A DNA stretch of 44,266 bases, from assembly GCA_013824015.1 (NCBI GenBank), contig PNNC01000151.1, positions 1-44,266 of the forward strand, given 5' to 3'. Source of the DNA: Polaromonas sp. (lineage in GTDB: Bacteria; Pseudomonadota; Gammaproteobacteria; Burkholderiales; Burkholderiaceae_C). Positions 25,829 to 33,502 of this stretch are shown piece by piece. The notes beneath the pieces were generated by a model. The model was not told the DNA's origin. It made no database searches and was given only the letters and a program-made list of their open reading frames with translations. The translations under genes were made by a program, and so were the position numbers. Position 1 is the stretch's first letter; each line of letters begins with the position of its first letter.

Positions 25829-26872
25829 ATGCGCGTGTTTCCTGCCTTCTCACTTTCCCCTTCCCCCCGCCTGCTGGCCATAAGCCTGTGTTGCGCAGCG
25901 CTTGGTTTTGCCGGCGCCCCGGCCCTGGCGCAGACCGCCAAGGCCGGCGCCAAAACCTCGGCCAGCGCAGGTTTCGACATGAACGCCTTCAACAATGCCA
26001 GCGACAGCCCGCTGCTCAAAAGCGGCAGCAAAGGTGCGGCCGTGGCACGCGCGCAAATCCTGATGGACCGCGCCTGGTTTTCCTGCGGCGAAATCGACGG
26101 ACGTTTCGCGGCGAACATGCAGCGCATGGTCAAGGCCTACCAGACCGCACGCGGCCTCAAGGTGACCGGCACGGTCACGGCCGAGACCTGGACCTCGCTG
26201 CGTGAAGACAGCGCGCCGCTGCTCGCCACCTACACCGTGACCGACAAGGACATGGCCGGCCCGTTCGAGAAAACACCGGCCGACATGGGCGAACGCGCGA
26301 AGCTGAAGGCCCTGGTGTTCGAGTCGGTCGACGAAGCGCTGGCCGAAAAATTCCACACCAGCATCGCTTACCTCAGGCAGCTCAACGGCGGCCGCAAGAT
26401 CGAGGCCGGCAAGGACATCGTGGTTCCGAGTGTCGGCAGCGCCGCCGCGCCGGCCAAGGCGGCCTCGATTGAAATCGACAAGTCCCAGCGCGTGTTGTAT
26501 GTGCTGGATGCCGCAAAACGTCCGGTCGCGGCCTTCCCGATCAGCATCGGCAACGAAAAAAATGATCCGCTGCCCATTGGCATGATGGCGATCAAGAACG
26601 AGGTGAAAAACCCCGGTTTCACCTACAACCCCAAGCTGCTCAAGAACGCGCCCAAGGATGCCGAGAAGATGGACATCGCTCCGGGCCCGAACAACCCGGT
26701 GGGCAGCATCTGGCTCGGCCTGACCAAGCCGCACTGGGGCATTCACGGTACATCGAACCCTTCGAATGTCGGGCACTCCGAAACCAACGGCTGCATCCAC
26801 CTGACCAACTGGGACGCCGAGCGCCTGTCCACGCTGGCCAAGGCCGGCTTCAAGGTTGACGTCAAGCTGTGA
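25829..26872 (+). CDS. L,D-transpeptidase (YkuD) with peptidoglycan-binding domain
   Basis: The 347-residue exported product has a signal peptide to about A34 (GAPALA/QT). A PG_binding_1 domain follows at about 60-125 ([19 protein letters not shown], then [21 protein letters not shown]). A LysM-like stretch lies at about 135-200. The YkuD domain is at about 212-347, with H306 (GIHGTSNP) and catalytic C322 in [11 protein letters not shown]. The more common form is S-H-G-C-x-R, so the His before Gly is Asn and the Arg is His. It makes 3-3 crosslinks or attaches proteins to peptidoglycan in the periplasm. Its TGA overlaps the M23 gene GTG by GTGA, so the two wall enzymes are coupled. Confidence 0.92.
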   Translation: MRVFPAFSLSPSPRLLAISLCCAALGFAGAPALAQTAKAGAKTSASAGFDMNAFNNASDSPLLKSGSKGAAVARAQILMDRAWFSCGEIDGRFAANMQRMVKAYQTARGLKVTGTVTAETWTSLREDSAPLLATYTVTDKDMAGPFEKTPADMGERAKLKALVFESVDEALAEKFHTSIAYLRQLNGGRKIEAGKDIVVPSVGSAAAPAKAASIEIDKSQRVLYVLDAAKRPVAAFPISIGNEKNDPLPIGMMAIKNEVKNPGFTYNPKLLKNAPKDAEKMDIAPGPNNPVGSIWLGLTKPHWGIHGTSNPSNVGHSETNGCIHLTNWDAERLSTLAKAGFKVDVKL

Positions 26873-27597
26873 CGACGGACACCCGCCCTCGCCGCCGCTG
26901 GCGCCAGGCCCTGATGCTGGGCGCGCTGCTGGCCGTGCTCGCGGGTGGCGTGATCGGCACCTGGTTCCGTCCTGCCGCCACCACCCAGGCTCCCGCGGCG
27001 GCGGATCTGCCGGCGGCCGTGGCCACTGCACCGGTTGCACCGGCTGCGGCGTTGCCGACCGCCCCCGGAGCCCCGCCGGCCGAGCCGGCGCCGAATACCG
27101 ACGCCACCCCCGCGACACTGGCTGTACCGACGGATGCCTCCGACCTGTCGCGCCTGCGCGCGCGTGCGCTGGATATCCCGGTCCAGGGTTTCCGCGCCGG
27201 CCAGCTCAGCGACAACTACACCCAGGGACGCGCCGGTGGCGCGCTGCATGAGGCGCTGGACATCATGGCGCCGCGCGGCACGCCGGTGCTGGCGGTCGAA
27301 GACGGCCGCATCGCCAAACTGTTCCTGAGCAAGCCCGGCGGCATCACGCTGTACCAGTTCGATCCGTCCGGCGAGTTCGCCTACTACTATGCGCATCTCG
27401 ACGCCTATGCCGATGGCATCGCCGAGGGCGGCAGCGTGCGCAAGGGCCAGGTCATCGGCTACGTTGGCAGCAGCGGCAACGCTTCGCCGGACGCACCGCA
27501 CCTGCATTTCGCGATTTACAAGCTCGGCCCCGAGAAACAGTGGTGGCGCGGCACACCGCTGAACCCCTGGCTGGTCTGGCGCGACGCCAGGCCCTGA
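26869..27597 (+). CDS. M23 (LytM-type) peptidase, membrane-anchored
   Basis: The 242-residue product has one N-terminal membrane helix (about residues 12-31), a Pro/Ala-rich linker (about 35-90), and a C-terminal M23 domain. The zinc and catalytic residues are present: H127-x-x-x-D131 ([10 protein letters not shown]), H176 (YYYAHLD) and H211-x-H213 (PHLHFAI). It should therefore be an active endopeptidase cutting peptidoglycan crosslinks, unlike degenerate LytM factors such as EnvC. Its GTG start overlaps the L,D-transpeptidase stop by 4 bases. The pairing of a crosslink-making and a crosslink-cutting enzyme suggests local wall remodelling (inference). Confidence 0.92.
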   Translation: MTTDTRPRRRWRQALMLGALLAVLAGGVIGTWFRPAATTQAPAAADLPAAVATAPVAPAAALPTAPGAPPAEPAPNTDATPATLAVPTDASDLSRLRARALDIPVQGFRAGQLSDNYTQGRAGGALHEALDIMAPRGTPVLAVEDGRIAKLFLSKPGGITLYQFDPSGEFAYYYAHLDAYADGIAEGGSVRKGQVIGYVGSSGNASPDAPHLHFAIYKLGPEKQWWRGTPLNPWLVWRDARP

Positions 27598-27619
27598 GCC
27601 GCGTTGCGGCTTTTATTTG

Positions 27620-27682
27620 AAACCAAATCGGCCGTCACCCCATACCAGACAAGCGCAAACAGCTATTGATTCAATAGCAACA
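27620..27682 (+). repeat. Dispersed two-hairpin repeat, copy 5
   Basis: aaccaaatcggccgtcaccc, a middle, then agctattgattcaatagcaa. The second hairpin is a near-perfect palindrome, GCTATTGA-T-TCAATAGC. It lies between the convergent M23 and DUF4440 genes. Confidence 0.8.
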
Positions 27683-27705
27683 CAGCAACAGCCAGGACAC
27701 TGGCC

Positions 27706-28104
27706 TCATGCAGGCACGAACGACGAGTGGTGATCCACAATCAACCAGTCGCTGCCGGCCTTGCAGTATGTAAAGCTGAAGCGGGCAGGAAGCGCGCGCC
27801 GTTTCCCTTCGACAAGCGCGTGCAAGGTGTAGCTGCCCGTGTTGATGGCCATACCCGCAAAAAGTCTGACGCGCTGCGCATCCAGGCTGATCGTGGGCGG
27901 TGACGCGGCCGCGCAATGGCTTTCAAAATACTGGCGCAAGCCCTGCGGCGTGGTGATCAGCGCGGGGGCGGTGGTTCCCCAAAGCACGGCCTCCGGGTGA
28001 TACAGCGCACAGAGGCTGGCCGCCTGGCCCGCATTGAAAGCCTGGATCCAGCGCTGTGTGGCCGCAGCCACGTCGTGCAGGGCGTCGAGGTCGGGGCGGG
28101 GCAT
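27706..28104 (-). CDS. SnoaL-like/DUF4440 NTF2-fold protein
   Basis: The 132-residue product has the layout of SnoaL/ketosteroid-isomerase-like proteins: an N-terminal helix (AATQRWIQAFNAGQAASLCA), YHPEAVLWGTTAP, and beta strands ending DWLIVDHHSSFVPA. It resembles the SgcJ/EcaC branch. Substrate is unknown, and the catalytic residues of true isomerases cannot be assigned. ATG 28104 starts just before the first helix; the longer frame upstream overlaps the neighbouring reductase gene. It lies 40 bases downstream of that gene on the same strand, so co-transcription is likely. Confidence 0.85.
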   Translation of the reverse strand: MPRPDLDALHDVAAATQRWIQAFNAGQAASLCALYHPEAVLWGTTAPALITTPQGLRQYFESHCAAASPPTISLDAQRVRLFAGMAINTGSYTLHALVEGKRRALPARFSFTYCKAGSDWLIVDHHSSFVPA

Positions 28105-28144
28105 GGTTGCTTGTGTTTCTGTGGGCGGGCCGATGCCGGGCGCT

Positions 28145-29059
28145 TCAGGCCAGGGCCTTGCGCTCGAGCAACTTGACCAGCGCCCACAACGCCCGGTTTG
28201 CCGGCGTCGCAATGCCCAGAGCCTCACCGCGTCTGACGATCAGGCCGTTCAGGTAGTCGATCTCCGTGGCCTTGCCGCGCGCCAGGTCCTGCGCGGTCGA
28301 TGAGAACTGGCTCGGCATACTTGCGGCAAGCTGGCCCACTGCCGCATGGACATCGCCCGCCAGTTGCACACCTTCGGCCTGCGCCACCGCCAGACATTCG
28401 GCCACCACGTCGCGCATCAGTTCGCGCACGCCCTCGCCCGCCACGGTTTTGCCATAGGGCAACTGGCTGATGGCCGAGACGGCGTTGTAGGCGCAATTGA
28501 GGATGAGTTTGGCCCAGAGCGCGCCATTCACGTTGTCTGAGACTTCGGTGGGCACCCCAGCGTCGATAAACGCCTGTGCCACGGCAGCGCTGTATCTGGA
28601 GGGCTCCAGAACCAGATCACCCCGGCCATGGTGCCGGACGTGGCCAGCGCCGGCCATCTCAGTGGCCACATAGACCACGGCAGCAGCCACCGCATGCTGC
28701 GGCAACACGCTGCGCAGCCGCCCGCTGTTGTCCACGCCGTTTTGCAGGCACAGCAGCAGCGCGTCGGGCGCCAGGTGGGGGCGAATCAGGGTCCCGGCGG
28801 CTTCGGTGTCCAGCGATTTGACGCAGAACAGCACCAGCTGCGCGCCCTGCACCGCACTGGCCTGGCTGCTGGCAGCCAGGCGGACCTGTTCGTCAAAGCT
28901 GGTGGTCTGCAGGCGCAAGCCGCCCGCTGTGATGGCAGCCACATGTTGCGGCCGCCCAATCAGCGTCACGCGGTGGCCTTGACGCGCCAACATGCCGCCG
29001 AAATAACATCCGACGGCGCCAGCGCCCATGACGGCCACGGTGAGGGGTGAAAAACTCAT
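28145..29059 (-). CDS. 2-dehydropantoate 2-reductase family (PanE-like)
   Basis: The 304-residue product is an NADP-dependent reductase. The Rossmann loop is GAGAVGCYFGGMLARQGH (residues 12-29), followed by LFCVKSLDTEAA, LCLQNGVDN, and the catalytic Lys region GALWAKLILNCAYNAVSA. DYLNGLIVRRGEALGIATPAN is the conserved C-terminal block. PanE makes pantoate in vitamin B5 synthesis, but many genomes carry several paralogues acting on other 2-keto acids, and no other pan gene is here, so I give no symbol. It is divergent from the DUF1499 gene, with 90 bases between starts. Confidence 0.9.
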   Translation of the reverse strand: MSFSPLTVAVMGAGAVGCYFGGMLARQGHRVTLIGRPQHVAAITAGGLRLQTTSFDEQVRLAASSQASAVQGAQLVLFCVKSLDTEAAGTLIRPHLAPDALLLCLQNGVDNSGRLRSVLPQHAVAAAVVYVATEMAGAGHVRHHGRGDLVLEPSRYSAAVAQAFIDAGVPTEVSDNVNGALWAKLILNCAYNAVSAISQLPYGKTVAGEGVRELMRDVVAECLAVAQAEGVQLAGDVHAAVGQLAASMPSQFSSTAQDLARGKATEIDYLNGLIVRRGEALGIATPANRALWALVKLLERKALA

Positions 29060-29149
29060 GGCTGCATTGTAGAAAAGCTGCGGACGGTTTCGAAGCCAGC
29101 CGCTAAACTGCCAGTGCTGCAGTGGGCAGCATTCACCCGGAGTTGCCGA

Positions 29150-29644
29150 ATGATCAGCGTTCTAAAACTTGTTGTTGTGCTGCTTGCCGGCCTGCTGGTC
29201 ATGCTGCTGGTGGCGGGCCAACTGGGTCTGCTCAGAGGGCGCATGCCGACCGACCTCGGGGTGAAGAACGGTCGGCTCAAGCCACCCGCCCTCAACCCCA
29301 ACAGCGTCAGCAGCCAGGCCGCCCTTCACCCCGACCACCCGTTCAGGGCCTATGCCGAAATTGCGCCGCTGGCCTATACCGGCGACGGCGCCGCGGCTTT
29401 TGCCCGCGCCGCGGCGCTGGTCACCAGCACCCCCGGAACCACCGTGGTGCAGGCAGACCCGGGTTATCTGTATGCCCAGTGCAGCACACGCTGGCTCCGG
29501 TTCACCGATGACCTGGAGCTGTGGCTGGACGAGACGGCCCAGGTGATCCACGTGCGTTCGTCCAGCCGCCTGGGGCGCAAGGATTTTGGCGTGAACCGCG
29601 CGCGCGTGGAAGCGCTGCGTGCGCGTTTTGCAGCCGGCGCCTGA
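29150..29644 (+). CDS. DUF1499 protein with N-terminal membrane helix
   Basis: The 164-residue product has one hydrophobic helix (residues 3-27, ISVLKLVVVLLAGLLVMLLV) followed by the DUF1499 domain. Typical features are LGVKNGRLKPP at its start and the closing DDLELWLDETAQVIHVRSSS with RLGRKDFGVNRARVEALR. The function is unknown. ATG 29150 begins directly before the helix; the frame extends 12 codons upstream without support. Confidence 0.87.
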   Translation: MISVLKLVVVLLAGLLVMLLVAGQLGLLRGRMPTDLGVKNGRLKPPALNPNSVSSQAALHPDHPFRAYAEIAPLAYTGDGAAAFARAAALVTSTPGTTVVQADPGYLYAQCSTRWLRFTDDLELWLDETAQVIHVRSSSRLGRKDFGVNRARVEALRARFAAGA

Positions 29645-29663
29645 CCGGAAAATCGAACAAAAC

Positions 29664-29717
29664 AGGCCCCTGGCCCATGTCGGACAAGGGCCGGCAGCTA
29701 TTCTTTTGGTAGCAGAT
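29664..29717 (+). repeat. Dispersed two-hairpin repeat, copy 6
   Basis: caggcccctggcccatgtcg, a middle, then ggcagctattcttttggtag. It resembles copy 2 in having a T-rich loop in the second hairpin (gctattcttttggtagc). It lies between the convergent DUF1499 and PHB-depolymerase-family genes. Confidence 0.65.
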
Positions 29718-29726
29718 CCGGGCCGC

Positions 29727-30881
29727 TCACGTTGCCGCGGGCGGCAAGCCCTGGGGCCGCCGGTGGCGCGCAAAAAACGTCCACATCATCAACGTGGCAT
29801 CCGGGCCTTCGGGCGCGCTGAACTCGACGCTGCCATCACCGCCACTCCAGGCGTGGCCCAGCTGGGCAATCTCGCAGGCCACCAGATGCGGCTTGCGCCC
29901 GGCATGCCAGGTCTGGCTTTCGTAGGCGTGGCGCGGATGGCGGCCGGTGCTGCGCGCCGGCCAGTGGCGGACCACGGCCTGCTCCCGCGTGATCAAGCCG
30001 GCATTGAGGATGGTGAACTGCTCGGTGAGCTGGGCCATGTTGATGCGCCGCACCACGCTGTCGCGCGCGCCGTGGATCAGGATCGCCGGCATGCCGGGAA
30101 AAGCCGCCTCCGCGCTGCCAAAAGCGCGCACGCTTTCACGATGGGCCGGGCCGGAGCCATGCTGCATCGCGCCGTACGCACTCAGCGGCGAGTCGGTGGT
30201 GCCGAACACCGGCGCCGAATGCAGGCCGACGGCGGCCACCAGCGCCGGATAACGCAGCGCCAGGATGTTGGCCAGGCCGGCGCCGGCCGACAGTCCCGCC
30301 ACATAGGTGCGGCTGCTGTCCAGGCCGTGTTTGCGTTGTACCTGCATGATCATCTCGGCAATCAGCCGCACGTCGCCCAGCCCTTCCTGGGTAGCGCGTT
30401 TGTACCAATGCCAGCAGCGGTGCGCATCGGCCGCGGCCGACTGCTGCGGATACAGCACCGCAAAACCCTTGCGCGCGGCCAGCTCGTTCATGCGCGTGGA
30501 GCGTGCGAAGTCGGTGGCCAGCTGCTGACAGCCGTGCAGCATCACCACCAGCGGCAACGGCTCAGGGCCCGCATCCGGCGGCAGGTACAGCCAGTACAAC
30601 ATGCGCCGCGCCGGCGCCAGCTGGCCGGCAGCCGGCACCGAGAACCAGCACTTCTGCCAGCTGCCGGGCGTGCCGGTCAGCGCACGCGCTGGCAACGGTG
30701 CGCTTTTGCGGATCGGGGCCGCGGTCCTGGCCTTGGCCGTCTTGGCCGGGGCTTGGCGCCCGGCCGGCGCTCGCGCCGGCGTGGGCACCAGGCTCTGCAG
30801 AAGTCGGCGGCCTTGCGCCTGCTGCGCCTTGCCCATGCGGCGTACGCTTTTGAGCCACAGGCTGCTCAGGCTTTTGGCCAT
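29727..30881 (-). CDS. PHB-depolymerase-family esterase
   Basis: The 384-residue product is an alpha/beta hydrolase of the PHB depolymerase/LpqC type. VVMLHGCQQ (about 112-120) is the oxyanion block. The lipase box G-L-S198-A-G follows VAGLSAGAG. D274 (LIHGARDSVV) and H343 (LGHAWSGGD) complete the triad. The Gly-His-Ala-Trp-Ser-Gly-Gly end motif is diagnostic of the family. The first roughly 70 residues are basic and Ala/Pro-rich with no signal peptide, so a cytoplasmic role on PHB granules is possible; a different ester is equally possible. A TGCTGCA palindrome like a PhaR operator lies 43-57 bases upstream. Confidence 0.9.
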   Translation of the reverse strand: MAKSLSSLWLKSVRRMGKAQQAQGRRLLQSLVPTPARAPAGRQAPAKTAKARTAAPIRKSAPLPARALTGTPGSWQKCWFSVPAAGQLAPARRMLYWLYLPPDAGPEPLPLVVMLHGCQQLATDFARSTRMNELAARKGFAVLYPQQSAAADAHRCWHWYKRATQEGLGDVRLIAEMIMQVQRKHGLDSSRTYVAGLSAGAGLANILALRYPALVAAVGLHSAPVFGTTDSPLSAYGAMQHGSGPAHRESVRAFGSAEAAFPGMPAILIHGARDSVVRRINMAQLTEQFTILNAGLITREQAVVRHWPARSTGRHPRHAYESQTWHAGRKPHLVACEIAQLGHAWSGGDGSVEFSAPEGPDATLMMWTFFARHRRPQGLPPAAT

Positions 30882-30923
30882 GGAATGCCGGCTCGGGCCG
30901 AATTGGTTAGCATGCTTTCATTT

Positions 30924-30938
30924 TGCTGCATTGCAGCA
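30924..30938. promoter_or_regulatory. PhaR-type TGC-rich palindrome upstream of the esterase gene
   Basis: TGCTGCA-T-TGCAGCA is a perfect 15-base palindrome. It contains CTGC-N3-GCAG, the motif I recall for PhaR, the PHB-sensing repressor of phasin genes. Its centre is 50 bases before the esterase ATG. It is seen directly; binding is inferred. Confidence 0.5.
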
Positions 30939-31095
30939 TAGCCGTCCACGCCAATGGCTGCCGTTCGTGTGGTCCTTCACGCCGCGTGTCTGTCAGGACG
31001 CTGACGTGGCGCAAGTTGCCGCCACGTCGCCCTTGGTACGATGAGCGCCTCCGCGCTGCTGCGCCCTGTTTTGCACGCTTTGTGTTCTCCCTGCC

Positions 31096-32073
31096 ATGCC
31101 CGACTTCCTGACCGCCGCCCTCTACAAATTTGTGACTCTGCCCGACTTTGCCGTGCTGCAGGCGCCGCTGCAGGCCTTTTGCGAAGCGCACGATGTGCGC
31201 GGCACCTTGTTGCTGGCCGAGGAAGGCATCAATGGCACGATTGCCGGTCCGGAGCAAGGCGTACGCGCGGTGCTGGCCCATCTGCGCAGTGACCCGCGCC
31301 TGGCGGATCTGGCGCACAAGGAGTCCTGGTCACAGAAGCTGCCGTTTTACCGCATGAAGGTGCGGCTCAAGCGCGAGATCGTCACGCTGGGTGTGCCTGG
31401 CATCAACCCCAACCAGATGGCCGGCCAGTACGTCAAGCCGCAGGACTGGAATGCGCTGATCGCCGAGCCCGGTGTGGTGGTGGTCGACACGCGCAATGCC
31501 TATGAGGTCGGCATCGGTACGTTTGAAGGCGCGGTCGATCCGCACACCCACAGTTTTTCGGAACTGCCGGCCTGGGTCGCCGCGCAGTCGGCGCCCGGCG
31601 GTCTGCTGGCCGAAAAAGACGGCAAGAAACCGAAAGTGGCGATGTTCTGCACCGGCGGCATCCGCTGCGAAAAGTCCACCGCCTTCATGCGCACCCAGGG
31701 CTTTGACGAGGTTTACCACCTCGAAGGCGGCATCCTCAAGTACCTGGAAACCGTGCCCGAGGACCAGAGCCGCTGGCAGGGCGAATGTTTTGTCTTCGAC
31801 GAACGGGTGTCGGTGGTGCATGGCCTGGCCACCGGCCACTACGAGCTGTGCCGCGCCTGCCGCGACCCGATCAGCGCCGCCGACAAGGCCTCGCCGCTGT
31901 ATGTGCCCGGTGTGAGCTGCCCCGGCTGCCACGACAAGAAGACCGAGGAACAAAAACGCGGCTTCATCGAGCGCCAGCGCCAGGTTGACTTCGCCAATCG
32001 CCGGCGCCAGCCGCACATCGGCGCAAAACTGGCCTCCTCCAGCAACACCGAAGACAGGGAAGACCGCGCCTGA
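31096..32073 (+). CDS. trhO: tRNA uridine(34) hydroxylase (rhodanese-type, YceA)
   Basis: The 325-residue product matches TrhO over its length. The N-terminal domain has RGTLLLAEEGINGTIAGP, and the rhodanese domain (about 120-220) has VVVDTRNAYEVGIGTFEGAV and the active loop C185-T-G-G-I-R-C191. The C-terminus carries paired cysteines (CRACRDP, CPGCHDKK). TrhO hydroxylates U34 of certain tRNAs with oxygen, the first step toward 5-methoxy or cmo5 uridine. It overlaps the GST gene by one base (TGATG), so the two are co-translated. Confidence 0.95.
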   Translation: MPDFLTAALYKFVTLPDFAVLQAPLQAFCEAHDVRGTLLLAEEGINGTIAGPEQGVRAVLAHLRSDPRLADLAHKESWSQKLPFYRMKVRLKREIVTLGVPGINPNQMAGQYVKPQDWNALIAEPGVVVVDTRNAYEVGIGTFEGAVDPHTHSFSELPAWVAAQSAPGGLLAEKDGKKPKVAMFCTGGIRCEKSTAFMRTQGFDEVYHLEGGILKYLETVPEDQSRWQGECFVFDERVSVVHGLATGHYELCRACRDPISAADKASPLYVPGVSCPGCHDKKTEEQKRGFIERQRQVDFANRRRQPHIGAKLASSSNTEDREDRA

Positions 32074-32723
32074 TGGGCGCCCTGCCCGTCCTGTATTCGT
32101 TTCGACGTTGCCCGTATGCGATGCGTGCCCGGCTGGCGCTCAGCATCAGCGGCGAGGCGCACGAGCTGCGCGAGATCGTGCTCCGGGCCAAACCCGCAGC
32201 GATGCTGAGCGCCTCGCCCAAGGGCACGGTGCCGGTGCTGGTGTTGCCTGACGCCACGGTGATCGACGAAAGCCTGGACATCATGCGCTGGGCGCTGGGC
32301 CGGAATGACCCGGCGCAGTGGCTGACCCCGCCGGGCGCGTCGCCCCAGGAGATGGACGCGCTGATCGCGAGCAACGACGGCGACTTCAAGCGCCAGCTGG
32401 ACCGCTACAAATACCCGAACCGTTATCCGCAGGAATCCGCCGGAGACGACGCGGGCTTTGCGCTGAGCCATCGCAGCGACGCGGCAGGCTGGCTGGCGCA
32501 GCTCGATACGCGGCTCGCCGAGGGCTGGCTGTTCGGTCAGCAGGCCAGCCTGGCCGACATGGCCATCCTGCCCTTTGTGCGCCAGTTCGCACACACCGAT
32601 ACCGGCTGGTTCGCCGCACAACCGTGGCCGCGGCTGCAAAGCTGGCTGGCTAACTTCGAAGCCAGTGCGCTGTACACCGGCGTGATGGCAAAACAGCTGC
32701 CGTGGCAAGCGCCAGGGCCCTGA
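32073..32723 (+). CDS. Glutathione S-transferase family protein
   Basis: The 216-residue product has an N-terminal thioredoxin-like domain (VLYSFRRCPYAMRARLALS, cysteine at residue 14, with GTVPVLVLPDATVIDESLDI as the glutathione-binding segment) and an all-helical C-terminal domain (GQQASLADMAILPFVRQFA). The C-P-Y-A motif is like glutaredoxin 2, so a thiol-disulfide role is as likely as conjugation. Its ATG overlaps the trhO stop by one base. Confidence 0.9.
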   Translation: MGALPVLYSFRRCPYAMRARLALSISGEAHELREIVLRAKPAAMLSASPKGTVPVLVLPDATVIDESLDIMRWALGRNDPAQWLTPPGASPQEMDALIASNDGDFKRQLDRYKYPNRYPQESAGDDAGFALSHRSDAAGWLAQLDTRLAEGWLFGQQASLADMAILPFVRQFAHTDTGWFAAQPWPRLQSWLANFEASALYTGVMAKQLPWQAPGP

Positions 32724-32852
32724 CAGCGCGCGGTCCCTGCGGCTGCGATCGAACCATCGCTGCCGCCCCTTCCCCGGAAAACGCTGAAGCCATGGGCCAG
32801 GCCCATGCCGGCCACTGGGCTGGCCGGGCCCGGCCTGCGCCCGGCTTCACAC

Positions 32853-32911
32853 TCCAATCGGGCGCCAGCCCTTTCGGGACAAGGACATGTTGCTATCAAA
32901 GACGAAGCAAT
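32853..32911 (+). repeat. Dispersed two-hairpin repeat, copy 7, partly degenerate
   Basis: ccaatcgggcgccagccctt, a middle, then gttgctatcaaagacgaagc. The first hairpin (GGGCgccAGCCC) is good. The right arm of the second is weak. Confidence 0.6.
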
Positions 32912-32967
32912 GGTTGCGACAAACACCGCACAGGCTCTGGCTGCTGCACGGCCCGCAGCGCACTGTC

Positions 32968-33009
32968 TTGTGATTTGTCAAGGCGCCAGGACAAGGCCGG
33001 GCCTAGCAT
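32968..33009 (+). promoter_or_regulatory. FNR-like box and -10 of the universal stress protein gene
   Basis: TTGTGATTTGTCAA (32968-32981) matches the FNR consensus TTGAT-N4-ATCAA at 7 of 10 fixed positions, including the outer TTG and CAA. TAGCAT at 33004-33009 (4 of 6 to TATAAT) is placed exactly as in a class II FNR promoter with the box centred at -41.5. The predicted start is near 33016. Confidence 0.5.
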
Positions 33010-33069
33010 TGAACTGAACCCACTGACGTGGATCCATTTTTTCTGCTCAAAACATACCGGGAGGACAAC

Positions 33070-33498
33070 ATGCTGAAGATTCTGATTGCCGTGGACGGTT
33101 CCGAACATGCCAACCGCGCCATCGAAGCGGTCGCACATATGGCGCGCTCAGCGCTTGAGCTGGAGGCCACGCTGGTCAACGTCAGCCCCGAGCCCATCAT
33201 CTATGGAGGCTACAGCGCGGCCACAGTTGAGCGTTTCGAGGAAGACCAGAAAAAGCAGCAGGCCGAGATCCTGACCAGGGCGACGGCGCACGCCAGGGCC
33301 CAGGGCCTGCGGCTCGGCGAATCCGCCCTGGGCCATGGGGTGGTTGCCCTGGAGCTGGTCCGGATCGCCAGGGAGCGGCAGGTCGACCAGATTGCGATCG
33401 GCACGCGGGGGCTGGGCAGCATCAACAGCGTGCTGATGGGCTCGGTGTCCCAGCGCCTGATCCACGAGTCGCCGGTGCCGGTGCTGCTGGTCAGGTAA
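33070..33498 (+). CDS. Universal stress protein (UspA family)
   Basis: The product is a single Usp domain of 142 residues. It begins MLKILIAVDGSEHANRAIEA and ends with the ATP-binding signature G-T-R-G-L-G-S-I-N-S-V-L-M-G-S (G-x2-G-x9-G-S) and HESPVPVLLVR, so it is of the ATP-binding type. Such proteins respond to starvation, oxygen limitation or stress. GGAGG lies upstream of ATG 33070, which decides the start over an upstream in-frame codon. An FNR-like promoter element upstream suggests induction at low oxygen. It converges on sbcB with 4 bases between the stops. Confidence 0.95.
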   Translation: MLKILIAVDGSEHANRAIEAVAHMARSALELEATLVNVSPEPIIYGGYSAATVERFEEDQKKQQAEILTRATAHARAQGLRLGESALGHGVVALELVRIARERQVDQIAIGTRGLGSINSVLMGSVSQRLIHESPVPVLLVR

Positions 33499-33502
33499 GC
33501 CG

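Larger units (their letters stand above)
32724..33069 (+). other. Intergenic region with repeat copy 7 and an FNR-like promoter
   Basis: This 346-base gap between the GST and stress-protein genes has no gene. It holds G+C-rich sequence with short inverted repeats (32790-32845), repeat copy 7 (32853-32911), an FNR-like box with a spaced -10 (32968-33009), and a GGAGG ribosome site just before ATG 33070. Confidence 0.7.
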
